In this document: one piece after another, positions 22,130-37,371 of the stretch
Layout of the letters: each line of letters opens with the position of its first letter
Position numbering within the stretch: position 1 is the first letter of the stretch
Notes under the pieces: model-generated
Databases searched by the model: none
What the model saw: only the letters and a program-made list of their open reading frames with translations
Told to the model about the DNA's origin: nothing
Program-made: the position numbers and the translations under genes
Origin: Acanthochlamys bracteata
Lineage: Eukaryota; Streptophyta; Magnoliopsida; Pandanales; Velloziaceae
DNA length: 64,000 bases
Assembly: GCA_019914995.1 (NCBI GenBank)
Contig: CM034140.1
Span: forward strand, 2,294,001 to 2,358,000
Reading direction: 5' to 3'

Positions 22130-22309
22130 GGGTTTGTTTATTAATCCATCAAATTTATTTTTTAAAATTTATTTTGAATTATAAAATAAATTATGTCTAT
22201 AAAATTTATATTTTAAACTAATTTCAAAATTCAAATACAATACAAAATAAATATAAAATTTTAATTAAATATTTTTATTTTTATTTTTTTACCCGAAGAT
22301 AAACACGTC
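22130..22309. mobile_element. MITE, TTTA/TTA flanks
   Basis: Left end GGGTTTGTTTATTAA, right end reverse complemented GACGTGTTTATCTTC; TTTA flanks both sides (22126-22129 and 22310-22313). 180 bp, AT-rich, non-coding. Same GRG..TGTTT end type as the other Tourist-like elements here. Confidence 0.5.
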
Positions 22310-24034
22310 TTTAATGGTATTCTATAAGTACAATGACAATTAGATTATGCTATATTACAGTATTAGACATTCAATGTCTGGTAGAGCTATTAAGAATCAT
22401 AATCTGAAATTCTAAACCTTGACTTTTTAGTTTTTAGATTCTAGTAGTTTTTGATTCTCAACATATAGACTTTATAATAAAATATATTATTAAATATGCT
22501 TTTAAGATAAAATTTATTACTAAAATTAAAATTTGTGATGAATTTAGAATCCATCATTCCATCTCAAAATACTTAGTTATAACAATAGATATTGAGCGGC
22601 AACGGGTAAGCGCTAAAGTAATTAAGTACATGTTTAACATTGCTTACAAATTTTTTAAAAAAATTTTTATTTCACTTTTTTTATAAATCTTTTCAAATAT
22701 TTAAAAAAAATTTTAATAAGTTAACAAATATAAAAATTCTACATCTTAAAATATTATTATAATTTTTTTAAAATAAAAAATTAAAGCATGTTCTTTTAAT
22801 TTTTAAAACTAATTTAATTTTTTTAAAATCACTGCCAAACATCTTTATAAATCTTTTAGATTATCTGATAATAAAAATTTGCCATCAAAATAAAACATGA
22901 GAAATTTATTAAATATGGGGCTCACATGATAGTGAGAAGCATATGCAGACCGTATTAAAGTCCAATCTTACCTCAAAGCAGAACATGAAAATTTGACCTT
23001 ATTTTGGGCTCAGAATAATTCTGCAAACCGTTAGAAGTTAAATTGTTCTGCTAGTTCTCTACTTCTACTGAATGATTATGTATTTTTGTATTTGCACGTA
23101 TCTTTTTCAAAACTTGAGCTGAAATAAGACTTATCTGAATGAGTTTTTCAAGATAAATACAGAATTTGTAGGAAACATTATACATTGAAAATGTATTTTG
23201 TAATCAAACTATAATATATCAATGTAGTGTTGTGAAAGAGCTAGAACTCGTTTGACAATATTTATTTTTTTAAATTTATTTTATTATTTTAATTTATTTT
23301 AATTTTTAAAAAAATTTTAAAAAATACAAAAACAAAATTTAGTTATTATTTATTTTTTAAATAAAAAAATTATTTTTAAAAATTAAAAATATTTTTATTT
23401 CAAAATTATTAAAAGAATTTTCACGTATACGTTAGAACCCACGAGAGAAGGTACGACCAAAAACTTAGAAAAGGAAAATAACAAAAAAGAACTAGTTTGG
23501 ACTTTGGAGTTTGGGTGATGAAAAATGGCATTACAAAGCTACCTGATTAGGATTGGTGGAGATAAAGATCCATATTTAGCTGGTGTTTTTTAATTTTTTA
23601 TTTAATATTTTCTTTAATATTTTTAGTAAATTTTTATAATATTTATATAAAATTTAAAAATTATAATAAATTCATCATCATAAAATTTATAATTTTCAAA
23701 AAATAATAAATATAATTTATTTTAAAAATAAATTATGTCTCCAACTAAACTTGCATTCAGAATCAGAGGTGATCGCTAGCTTGTTAGCGTGCATACCACG
23801 CTGTTAATAGAAAGCCCACATCAACAAATTATTCCATTCACACAAAAACAAATTTCAATTGGCTCATCTACTTTTTTCAAAATTATCTTTGGTGTCCCTT
23901 TTCATAATATTTCAATTTAACTTTCCCGAGCGTTAGTTTCTTTACGCGTTGCTGTCGTACAGAACTCACCTTTAGAGTGAAAAAATTAAAACGCATAAAT
24001 AAATTGTTTTAGTTTTGTCGGACAGGCCTTTCTT

Positions 24035-24890
24035 TTTAGGAGTGGTAATATATGATTCGATCCGAAAATTTAATCTAAAATTGATTTGTTTAATCAAGAT
24101 TAGGATTAAAAAATTTATCCCGTATAAATATATAAATTAGATTAGAATTGAATAAATTTGACCCGATTATTAAATAATTCGATTCGGGTTAATCCAAAAT
24201 TGATCCACCAATAAAAAATGTCATCTTTTAAAAAAACAATTCATGATTTTTTCTTACCGTATAATAAAATATTAACAATAAAAATAATCGATAATAATTA
24301 TTTACAAACTATTAAAATATATTGTATTTATAATTAATTTTTTATTTTTATATCTTAGTAAAATAGTATAAGATTAAAAAATTATAATATTATCGAAAAT
24401 ATTACTATGTAGGTATTTTTAATGACGAATTTAGATTTCGCATAACGATTTTTATGAAAATTTTGTTAGATAGATATATTTATCAAAATTTTTATCGAAA
24501 TTATTAAAATGTATTTATAATCATAAATTTCAGCTATTATCATATATTTTTAAAAAATAAAAATAACAATTTTTTTAAAATATTTTAAGGACCGATTAAG
24601 TTATTAAGGAATGCGTATTTTATCGAACATAATTATATCTCGTCAGTAAAAATATCATAAATTTTTATTCGAACTGATCTTATAATTTTACTAAAGTTTA
24701 AAAATATAAAATTAATAATTTTAATTATTAAATGGGTCGATTTAAATTTGATCCAATTATTAATAAATTAGATTAAAATTAACAATTTTAACTCATATAA
24801 ATTATAAATTAAATTAAAATTAAATAAATTTAAATTAATTATTAAATGAGTTATCCGAAACCGACCCACCTACCCGCCACCCCCACTTCT
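24035..24890. repeat. GATCCGA-type dispersed element, copy A
   Basis: The left part has motifs ATTCGATCCGAAAATT, TTAGGATTAAAAAATTT, CCCGTATAAATATATAAATT and TTTGACCCGATTATTAAAT, in the same order as at 30268-30440. AT-rich interior; the right end is GACCCACCTACCCGCC. Non-coding in all frames. Confidence 0.5.
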
Positions 24891-25105
24891 TTTGTTTCTT
24901 TCTTTTGTTTTGATCTTATATTTTGAACTCTTTCGCTTTCTCTCCGTAGAGCAATTAGATCCGCTCTCCTTCAATCAATCAGGTTCGTCTTTGCTTTCCG
25001 TTATTGATTACACTTATGTTTTCGTTGTTCATTGCTGTCTCTGTTTGAGTTTGTTTGAAATTTTGTTGGTTGATTTTTTTCTCCCTCAGAAAGCCTGATC
25101 GATCT

Positions 25106-28230
<3,125 letters not shown>

Positions 28231-29415
28231 ACACACGGGGGCAGTTAGCATGGCTATCAACTTCTATTTTCAAACTAATTCACAACATTTTTAGATGTAA
28301 TGTTGTGCTAGCTGTAGATGATGATAAGATCGCCGGTGGTCGTATAACTAATCCTATCATTCTTTCAACCTCATAGCATGTAGGAGTTATACCAAGAGCT
28401 TTCCTGTCTTTTTAACGACTCTCTAATCTAGAATTTACATCTCTTGTAAACATGTCTTATTTGTCTGGTGGGATGTTGTAAATTCGTTGTTCTTCAACAG
28501 GCTTCAACTGCCTAGTATTTTCTCATTATGTGAGCTGTAATATTCTGATAGTTGACTGTTTTTGCTCAGCAAAGACTTCATACGTTTTGCTTGCTTCTGC
28601 TGATGGAGTTCCGTGGAAACCTATGACCGCAGCATTTGTACCGTATTGTGTATTCCAAAAATTTGGTCCTAGAGCCTTCTTTACAGAGTCGGCACTAGAA
28701 ATCTTCCCAGGTGTTCAGTATGGAAAGGCTACGGCGATTTTGAAAGGAGAATCATGTAATTGGGCTGTCAATATTAGAGCGTGTTTATTTTTTTCCGAAA
28801 CTCATTTTTTTGCCAAACTAAGTTTCAGGAAGTTTTTACGTTTATTTTGCATATAAAATTTTATTTTATTGAACTAAGTTTCTTTTAAGGGTATGTTTCG
28901 ACTATATAAAAATGAGTTTCATTAAACTAAAAATTTGTAGAGAAGTACAGTTTGATAAATATAGTTCGAAATGATAAATTGAAATACGTAAATTAGAATT
29001 TGAATAGAGTTTGAAGTAGAGTTCGTATAAAGTAGATTTCGAAGTGGTAACTGATGTTCTAAATTCAAAAAAAAAGTAGAATTTTGTGATAATTAAAATA
29101 TGTATAAAATTTTTTTTTTATTAAAAATATCACTTTCATTTCCAACTATATTAATAATATTACGTAAATAAGAACTCAATTTTATTATCTTAATTTTAAG
29201 ATAATAATCTATTAATATTTATTTTTAAATATAAATAAATATAAAAAAATGAACTTATTTTACTTGATCACTTCTCTAATAATGCACTTTCCATTATTTA
29301 TTTCCTATAACCTACTGTCCAAAAAACAAAGAAAAAAAAAAACGACGAACGAGCCTTGCTTTTGCTGATATCATTTGTACGTATTTTGAGCATAGAACTT
29401 AGTTGGAGTGCCTAA

Positions 29416-29712
29416 GAGCATATTTAAAATATTCGTAACTGAACTTTATAAAAACAAAAAATAAAAAATAAAATTTTTTAAAAAATAAAGTGGAAGTAGA
29501 GTTCAGTATTTTATATTTTAATAATTTTTAAAAATATGTTGAAAATTGAAATATATAATTATATTAAAAAGTGTGCTAAATAAAAATGTTATGACTAAAA
29601 TTCTATATATAAAAATGAATTTTTAAATTCGTTATATAATTCAAACATATAAACTATTCGAAATTTAAAGTCTGACGAAAAAAAATAAAATTACGGATAT
29701 TTAAATACACCC
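29416..29712. mobile_element. Tourist-like MITE, TAA target duplication
   Basis: 297 bp flanked by TAA (29413-29415, 29713-29715). Ends GAGCATATTTAAAATATTCG and, reverse complemented, GGGTGTATTTAAATATCCG. The interior shares ordered motifs with the 295-bp element at 55900 (AAAATTTTTTAAAAAATAAA, TGTTGAAAATTGAAA, TTTAAAGTCTGACG), so the two are copies of one family. Confidence 0.75.
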
Positions 29713-29950
29713 TAAATTATGGTACGGAACCATAAAATTGTAGTGGTAAAAGTTTTGTACTTATAGCTGCAGGTAATTCTTGTACCGACATAGCAACTTA
29801 TGTCACTACGCCTGATTGCTTCGTTGATCAAAACTAAACTAAGCCACTTGCTTCATTGATATTCTTTGTCAAGTTAACACTGCGTCAGTGTTGAATGGAG
29901 GAAGCACGTTGAACCGAATCGTCTTAATCAGTACATCTAAGTCTTAATCA

Positions 29951-30032
29951 GTACTTCCAACTTGTGTTGTTAGATGCATCTTGCATTGAAAATTTTGCAG
30001 TGTTTATTAGAAACAGCACAAGTTGGAAGTAC
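29951..30032. repeat. Inverted repeat: 21-bp arms, 40-base loop
   Basis: Arms at 29951-29971 (GTACTTCCAACTTGTGTTGTT) are mirrored at 30012-30032 with one mismatch that is a G:U pair in RNA; 16 bp are perfect. Just before it a 14-base unit GTCTTAATCAGTAC is tandemly repeated with a 20-base period (29921 and 29941). Confidence 0.75.
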
Positions 30033-30264
30033 AAAGAAGCAATCGCCAGAAAAACAACCAAATAAAATCTAAAGACCCAACTTGTTATTTACATAAATTT
30101 CTTTAAATAATTACAAAGTCTTCTAAAAGACTTGCGGTTTGCTTATACAATAAAGTGTTGAAATATCGAAGAGTTACAGTAGCTATCTAACCTACCCCAA
30201 GCACAATAAAGTCTCAGATTCTTAAAAATAGCTCAGCAGGAAAGGTACATTACGGAGATCGCTC

Positions 30265-30900
30265 GGAAGTAGGGATGTCTGATCCGAACAATTTGAAATT
30301 CATCCATTTAATTAGAATTAATATTAAAAAATTTGATCCGTATAAATATATCGATTGGATTAGAATTGAGCAAATTTGATCCGATTATTAAATAGATCGA
30401 TACGAATTAATCCGAAATTGATCTATCAATTCGGATTGCTATTTCTTAAAAAAATAATATTTAATTTTTTCTTTCTATTTATTAAAATATTAGTAATAAA
30501 ACTAATCAATAATAGTAATTTATAAATTGTTAAATTATATGGTATTATAATTGATTGCTATTTTTATATTTTAGTAAAATTATATAATATGAGAATTATA
30601 AAATTATCGAAAGTATAATTATGTACGTGTTTCTGTAATGACAAAATTAAATTTTACATAAAAATTTTTATCAAAATTTGTTAGAAAGTTATATTTATCA
30701 AAATTTTTATCAAAAATTATTAATATTTATTTATAATTATAAAATTTTTATTTGTCACTATGCATTTTTTAAAAATAAAAACTTTTTAAAAATATTTTAA
30801 ATTGATAAAAATATTAAAAAAAGTACATTTTAATAGATATTCACTGTATCTCGTCATTACGAAAACTTTAAAAATATTTAAATAAAATAAAAAAATTAAA
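30265..30900. repeat. GATCCGA-type dispersed element, copy B
   Basis: Shares with copy A (24035-24890) the ordered motifs TCTGATCCGAA, AAAAAATTTGATCCGTATAA, GATTAGAATTGAGCAAATTT and GATCCGATTATTAAAT, then a similar AT-rich interior (GTATTATAATTGATT, TTTTATATTTTAGTAAAATT). Limits approximate. Confidence 0.5.
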
Positions 30901-31975
30901 CAAAACTAAAATTTAGTTTTAGCATAACAAAATAAATTTAATAATATAAAAATATTTTAAATATTTTAAATTTTAAATAAATTTTATAAAAATATTACGA
31001 AAAACTTATTTTAAAATATGAAATAAAAATTATACAAATCAAAATCAAACGTCCCCTGGGATTGCTTACCTTGTAATTAAGGCAATTAGGGGAACTTGGT
31101 GCTAATCAAGGGAATGCAACTTTTTCCTAGAAGAAACCATCTCAATCAATAGCTGGTTGTTCTAATCTATGAGAACAAAGGTAGCTAATAAATCTCAACT
31201 CTCAAGGGATAAGAGTTGTATAAAATTTGTGCACTGAATAATGAAGATGAAGTGCACGTTTTCTTATAGACTTGCTTCTTCATTTCAAATAAATATTTTA
31301 TTTTTGTAATAAACTTTAAATATTTGGAAAATAAAAATAATTTATATGTTATAAAAAATTTTATATAAATTTTTAAAATATAAAATTAAATTTATTTTAA
31401 AAATTATTTTTAAATTTTCTTATCTGAATTTCGTTTCGTTCCAGTTCAGAGATGAATTGAACTCGAAGAAAGAACCTATTCTCAACTTGCATAGATTATA
31501 ATAAGCACACTCTTAAACTTCAATGAAGCATTTAATTGGGAGGCTCATAAACCAAACATAGATTACTGCCAGCTTTCACTGAAATGCATTTTTGAAAGTG
31601 TTTGATGGTACCTATCACATTATTTTTATTCAAAATAATTTCATATATTTTAATAAATTTTTATTATATTTTATTTAAAAAATTTAAACGTCATATAATT
31701 TTCATATATAAATTTATATTTAAAAAAAATCAAACTTATAATCTCAAAAAAGTCCCAAAAAAACTTGTTAGTTTAAATAATTTTAAACGTCCCTCAAACT
31801 TTTCGAAGTTCCAACCAAGCAACAAAATTTTCCCGCAATAGAACATCTATCCTCTAAAAGCTTTATATCCATATAGAAAACATTACTAAACCCAAAGAAT
31901 CATTTACAGTACTCATTACATACACCAATCCTGTAATATCTACTCAAAAAAAAAAAAAAAAACACTAAAGAGGAT

Positions 31976-32500
31976 TTAAAGAGAACAATCCACCATATGT
32001 TTACTACTTCTAGCAAGGCCAAGAGCAAGCCCCAAGCTCAGTTCAACTCGCTCGGCTGTTTCATTTTCAAGGGGCGACAAATTCAAATCATACCCCAACC
32101 CTTTCTTCTCCACAGGGAAAACGTCCGCCATGACTCTATGGCGCCGCATATGTCCGCCGAGAGCTTGCCCGATTGCAAACTCAAGCCCACATATAGAACA
32201 CTCGTGCATCTTCGACTTTACTGGCAAAGAAGAAGAATAAGAACTCAAGTTATTGACTAGTTTTTGTTTCTTGTGGCTTGCTCTGTGTCCACCAAGCGCT
32301 TGGAATGAAGGGAAACAGCGATTACATGTTTTGCACTCGAATTGTCGTTGATTGTTACAAGGCGAAGCCGTTGTTATTGTGTTTGCTGAAGAACAGTTAG
32401 AGCTGCTTGGTTCTTCTTCTTCGCCGCTGCGTGAAAGAAGCATGAGAGTGTTTGCCACGGCGATGCTTTCTTGTTCTATGATCTCTCTTTCCCTCTTCAT
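31976..32500 (-). CDS. Two-finger C2H2 zinc-finger repressor, ZAT type (cluster copy 1)
   Basis: Intronless, 174 residues. Two plant-specific Q-type fingers: [20 protein letters not shown] (from residue 56) and [20 protein letters not shown] (from residue 101), both with the DNA-contacting QALGGH. An N-terminal L-box-like stretch (VANTLMLLS), a DLNLSPLEN EAR repression motif (about 138-146) and a second leucine ladder (ELSLGLALGLA, about 153-163) close to the end are present. Such ZAT11/ZAT12-like nuclear proteins repress transcription during abiotic and oxidative stress. A TATATATAG element lies at 32640-32648, about 140 bases upstream. First of three same-strand relatives. Confidence 0.93.
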   Translation of the reverse strand: MKREREIIEQESIAVANTLMLLSRSGEEEEPSSSNCSSANTITTASPCNNQRQFECKTCNRCFPSFQALGGHRASHKKQKLVNNLSSYSSSLPVKSKMHECSICGLEFAIGQALGGHMRRHRVMADVFPVEKKGLGYDLNLSPLENETAERVELSLGLALGLARSSKHMVDCSL

Positions 32501-32913
32501 ATATTGTTTCCTGTTGTTTGCTTACAAACGGAAGAGAACAAGGACTATGAAGCTAAGTGAAAGACTAGTGCAGTAAAGAAGAAAAGAAAAAGAAATTTTG
32601 TGTTTGGGATTGAGAAGAGAAGAATACACGAGGGGTGTGTATATATAGAACGTAAGAGAGTTAAGATGGAGGAGAAGCAAATGGTGGTAGGCAGCTTGTG
32701 TGCAGCTTCTAGTTTAAAGATAAGTTAGCAGCTGAAATTAAGCGGTTACACGTAGTAGTAGACTCGAGGGTGGCACACCGCACGCATGGTTTGCAAACCG
32801 ATTTTTGAGTTTTGAGTTTTAAAGCTTACATTGTTCGATTGATGAACTACTAGTTACTACTAGTAGCTTCTAGTTCAAAGCCAAGAAAGCCAACCATCAT
32901 GTACATACATGTA

Positions 32914-33161
32914 GGGCATGTTTAACTTGATAAAAAAATTAGTTGAAGTGAGTTTTTTAAAAGTAAATTTAAAAAATTAAATTAAAAATTAAAAATATTT
33001 ATAAAAAATAAAATTATATATTAATATAATATTTATAGAAAGTTTTAAAAATAAATTTAAAAAAATTTATTAATAAAAAAATTTATTTTAATTTATATAT
33101 ATATTTTATATTAAAAATAAATTTAAAAATAAATAAATTTAGGGTGTTGATAAACACGCCC
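32914..33161. mobile_element. MITE with GTA flanks
   Basis: 248 bp. Left end GGGCATGTTTAACTTGATAA; right end reverse complemented GGGCGTGTTTATCAACACCC. GTA flanks both sides (32911-32913, 33162-33164). AT-rich interior nearly identical in layout to 48982-49227 (AATATTTATAGAAAGTTTTAA, TTTATTAATAAAAAAATTTA motifs). Confidence 0.65.
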
Positions 33162-34794
33162 GTAACATCCTGCCTCTTCCTGTTATTTAAAAGACCTTTA
33201 AAAGTACTTCAAATAACATTATTTATTTATAAAAAATAATTATAATTTTTTAAAAATAAATTTATATTTTTTATTATATATATTATGATGAATATTTTTT
33301 TATAATTTATAAATTTAAATATTAAACATATTAAAATTTTAGAATGTGGACGGTTGGAGTCCTTCCCAAAACGTCTAACGGCATATTTGGATACGTAAAT
33401 TGCAAATAAAAGTAAGATGAAATATAAAAAATAATTAAACAATATATAGAAAATAATAATTTTTAATCTTACGTAAGAGACTAAAAATAGTAAATTAATT
33501 ATATTTAAATAGATGAATAAATAAATAACTAACAAAAATAAATTTTTTATAAAAAATTCAAAATTTTTTTAATTTATATTAATTTAAGTTTTATTAATAT
33601 AACTTTAAATTAATTTTATTAATATAAGTTTTAAAATAATTTTTTATATTATCTAATTTATATTAATATTAGATTAATTAGTTTTAAATATAAAAAAATT
33701 TGATCATATAATTTTATTATTTTTTCTATCAATAAATCAATTAAAATTAAATAATATAAAATTATAAATTATTATAATAAAAATAATACGTGCTAATTAA
33801 AAATAAAAATAAAATAAAATAAAATAAAATAAAAAAGCAAAATTTGTTTTATTTGTAGTCACCATGTGTATCCATCGATCGTATTTTACCACCAATGGAG
33901 AAGGAATGGGAAATGCTAACTTTCCCTACTCTTAATAAAACAAAACAAACATCATTATGTAGGTAAATACTTCATCATCATTATCATCATTCTGCACCTT
34001 TATTTATTAACCAAACATACCGCAAGTTTTTTGTTCTGATTAAGAATCAAAGGTTTTTAATTTCTTCATTTATCATATGTTAGTTACACAGCTCTCGTTG
34101 GGACGAAGCTAGTTAGTATAGTTAAGTTATAATTAATTTACGTTAGTTTATTTCGAACAAAGAACATTTTTGTTTAGTTACTATGATATAAAATTTGGTA
34201 GATATTTTTTGACATTTCTTAAGGTACTCATCAAACTTCTAAACCAGAAAAAATCAAACTTATTCTAATTAGCAGCAAAACTCGTTCCTCTGTTCATATG
34301 CAAAGCTTTCCGAAATGTAGCTATGTATGAAGTAGGTATAAAAATTTCTTCCATGTGAGTGTTGAAAGAATAGTTATCAATCAATGAATTCATCAATTGA
34401 TTAAAGGTGCGTTTTCTTTATATTAAGTAATTTACTAAAAGATTTGATATAAAATAAATTATTATAAATAGCACTATTAGAAGTGAAAATATTTTTATAA
34501 TTTTGTAGTTGAAAGTAAATTTCTTATTTTTATCTATAAAAGAACTAAAAGTATTTTTTATTGAAAAAACTTGTTGCGCATTTCAGAGAATATTTAAAAG
34601 TATTTATATAATGGGTTTTTTAAATAAATTTATTTTTTAAGATAAGCTTAATTTTTATTTAGAAATAAATAATTGTACTAAATTTTACACATACAATTTA
34701 TTTATATTTTCAAAAATTTATTAAAAAATATAAAAATTAAATAAAATAAGATGAAGTATGAAACGTACTATCAAACAACTCTCCGTCACAATTA

Positions 34795-35036
34795 GTGTGC
34801 GTTTGAGATGATTTATGAAATAAAATATTTTTAAATTAGAAAATATTTTATTTTTTAAAAATAAGCTCTATTTTATTTATTTTAAAAAAAATAAAAATAT
34901 GTAATAAAAAGATCTTATTATGTAAAATTTTTTAATACTACCTAAATTTTTAAATAAATTTTTTAAATATTTATAAAATATATATTAAAAAATATAAAAT
35001 AAAAAAAATTAAAAATAAGCGTTTGGAAACGCACTC
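34795..35036. mobile_element. MITE with TTA target duplication
   Basis: 242 bp flanked by TTA (34792-34794, 35037-35039). Left end GTGTGCGTTTGAGATG, right end reverse complemented GAGTGCGTTTCCAAACG; about nine matching bases. The interior (TTTTTTAAATATTTATAAAA, TATATATTAAAAAATATAAA) recurs at 38450-38680, 41860-42050 and elsewhere. Confidence 0.65.
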
Positions 35037-36885
35037 TTAGTTTGTGAAAAAAGTTACGGTGCACCAACTAAATAATTTGATTATATTCAACTCTTAAATA
35101 TATCGAAGCTTTTTATCTTAAAATTAAGATTAGAGTAATAAATTAGAGTATTCGAAAATTGAACTCAAAGTACTACTTAAATAACGGTAACTGTGAAGTT
35201 CCCTTATACTATATTGCCGACTCATCTCTACTAACTACACATGCAAACGTTAGCAACTAGTTTTGTAATGAACTGCACAATGGACAAATTGTTATAGGTT
35301 TCTAAACATGACTTCATTTGCATGGGTTGTCAAATGTATGCATCTTTGCTTGAGTAGAACTAGTGGCGCACGTATTTGTGTTTGTGTCATGCATAAAAAA
35401 ATGATGGCAGAATACATGTTTTTCGTTCTTCACAATTTTTGTGTTTTTGTGAAGAGAAGAATCTTTGTTTGATCAAAAGTCGCTGTTTTCTCGCATTTGG
35501 GTAAGTTAAGAACTTAAATTTGCATATAGGTTACCGTGCAAATTCCTAGTGCTTTTATGTGTGCGTTTGGAATTGCATTCTAAACACTCTTTTTTAATTT
35601 TTAATTTTTAATTTTTTAATATATAATTTATAAATATTTAAAAAATTTATTTAAAAATTTAAAAAATATAAAAAAATTCTACAATTATTTTATTATATAT
35701 TTTATTATTTTTATAAAAATAATAAAATAGATCTTATTTTTCAAAAAAATACTTTCTATTTAAAAAAATTCTATTTTATAAATAATTTTAAAAACACCGG
35801 TTCATGTAAAGTGTACGGTGGGTTTAGCGTTGCTTTTGAAAAAGTTATTTTTAATTTTTGTTAATAAATTTTTATAATATTTTATATTTTATACTATTAA
35901 AACTTTTATAAAAATTAATATTATAAAATTTGTTATTATTTATTTTTATTATTTTTTAAATAAAAAAATAAAGATCATTTTTTAAAATAAAATAAAAATA
36001 TTTTTTCTAAACACTTTCAGATATTTCTGTTGAATTTTAGATAATATTTGAAATATATTTTAATTTTAATTTTTTAATAATTTTAAATTAATTTTAATAT
36101 TTTATTACAAATATATATGTTGTATTGCCTTATCATTAAAAACCTTTATTTCTAATCTCATTGCTTATATGTTGGCTTGATACTAAAATATGTATTGTGC
36201 AAGCCAATATCTAAGTTGCCTACCAATGGCAGTTTGAATAAACATAATCACTCAAAGGATTAGTTTCAATACTTTGGGCACTACTTTTCATTTCCTAAAA
36301 ATATTTACATTTTTCAATAAATTTTTTATAATATTATATAGATTTTATTTTAAAAATTAAAAAATATAGATGATTTATATATCGTACAATTTATAAATAA
36401 AATTTTATTATTTTTGAAAATTTTTTAAAAATATTTTAGAAAAACTTCTTATCAAGCACTTCTAAATTTCCCCTTTATTGATAGTGTTTCTGAACATCAT
36501 CCAATTTAAAATCATTAATTTGTAATAATCTGTGAGATACATATAGATGACCAGATGATGATGTTCGCATTATGTAATTGTTTAAAATCTTAAACTGCAT
36601 ATAGCTTTCTATACATCTTGCTTGAAACCTAGTACAACAGGAAGAAATATCCAATGCCTCTAGATACAAAGCTAGCAAAGTGTTCAGTACTGTTGAAAGC
36701 GATGGATGTAAAAGAGAAGCTTTTTATTAATTATCATGTAACAAACAACTAGCCTAGCTAGCTAGCTAGCTTAGCTACATTTGTTTCTATTATAATACTA
36801 CATATGCATAAGAAATCAAAAGCTAATTCAGCTAATGTATGACAAACAACAATATATACTTCACAAAGTTTATAGTTCAAGTAGA

Positions 36886-37371
36886 TTATAATCTTGGACG
36901 AAGTTCAAACTCTCTACTCTCCTGACGATCTGGAAACAAGTTCAAACAAAAACACCTCGTCCCCTTCGTCTTCTGATGATGATCAATAATATTACCACTG
37001 CTGCTATTAGTAATATTATTTGTGTGCTTCCTCATGTGTCCTCCAAGTGCTTGCCCAATGGAAAATTCCGCTTCACAAATCGAGCACTTGTGCGTCTTCC
37101 AAACCTTATTCGTCGACGCTGCAGCAAACGTGTCACTACTGCCATGCGGAAGCCTTTTATGGCTTGCACGGTGCCCTCCTAGAGCTTGAAATGTTGCAAA
37201 CTTTCTGTTGCATGTCTTGCAAGCAAACATTGATTCATCGTGTTTATTCTTCTTCCTCTTGTTGTTGTTGTTGCCTTCAGAATGTTGCATGAGAGCATCA
37301 GCTACTACTTCGGCATTACTAATAGGCGCAATTTCCTCTCCTTCAAATCTGAAGCTTATTGCAAGAGCCAT
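36886..37371 (-). CDS. Two-finger C2H2 zinc-finger protein, ZAT type (cluster copy 2)
   Basis: Intronless, 161 residues from the ATG at 37371. Fingers [20 protein letters not shown] (from residue 51) and [20 protein letters not shown] (from residue 96) are complete. A basic stretch KRKKNK (39-44) before finger 1 could serve as nuclear signal. The expected DLN-type EAR motif is altered to CFCLNLFPDR (about 140-149), keeping only LNL, and the C-terminus ends in an unrelated charged tail. TATATAG is at 37430-37436, only about 60 bases upstream. The most diverged of the three cluster genes; repression strength may differ. Confidence 0.92.
   Translation of the reverse strand: MALAISFRFEGEEIAPISNAEVVADALMQHSEGNNNNKRKKNKHDESMFACKTCNRKFATFQALGGHRASHKRLPHGSSDTFAAASTNKVWKTHKCSICEAEFSIGQALGGHMRKHTNNITNSSSGNIIDHHQKTKGTRCFCLNLFPDRQESREFELRPRL

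Larger units (their letters stand above)
20706..25105. other. Long intergenic region, AT-rich
   Basis: No gene recognised in 4.4 kb. It holds a MITE-like element (22130-22309), several degenerate AT-rich tracts (about 22630-22870, 23250-23410, 23580-23740) and the GATCCGA element at 24035-24890 just before the RabE 5' UTR. On the minus strand at 21500-21435 a short frame reads AAAAAVGEMAAKGKIMKPDG and stops; it looks protein-like but has no start exon or known family. Confidence 0.45.
28231..31975. other. Intergenic between RabE and the first ZAT gene
   Basis: 28231-28780 is RabE 3' UTR/flank; a 108-codon frame there (28530-28856) shows no family. The remainder is AT-rich with a MITE at 29416-29712, a 21-bp-stem hairpin at 29951-30032, the second GATCCGA element (30265-30900) and an A-run at about 31948-31966. 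Confidence 0.5.
32501..36885. other. Intergenic between cluster copies 1 and 2
   Basis: 4.4 kb with no gene. Holds the promoter of copy 1 (TATA at 32640-32648), MITEs at 32914-33161 and 34795-35036, an (AAAAT)n run at about 33808-33835, a MITE-like tract near 35565-35800, and a GCTA-type microsatellite at 36755-36775 close to the copy 2 3' end. Confidence 0.5.

Noticed and set aside
28530..28856. 108-codon frame downstream of RabE
   Set aside because: Lies in the RabE 3' flank, no domain, and runs into AT-rich repeat DNA.
33808..33835. CRISPR-like or functional short repeat
   Set aside because: Plain (AAAAT)n microsatellite; likewise GATA at 37645 and GCTA at 36755.
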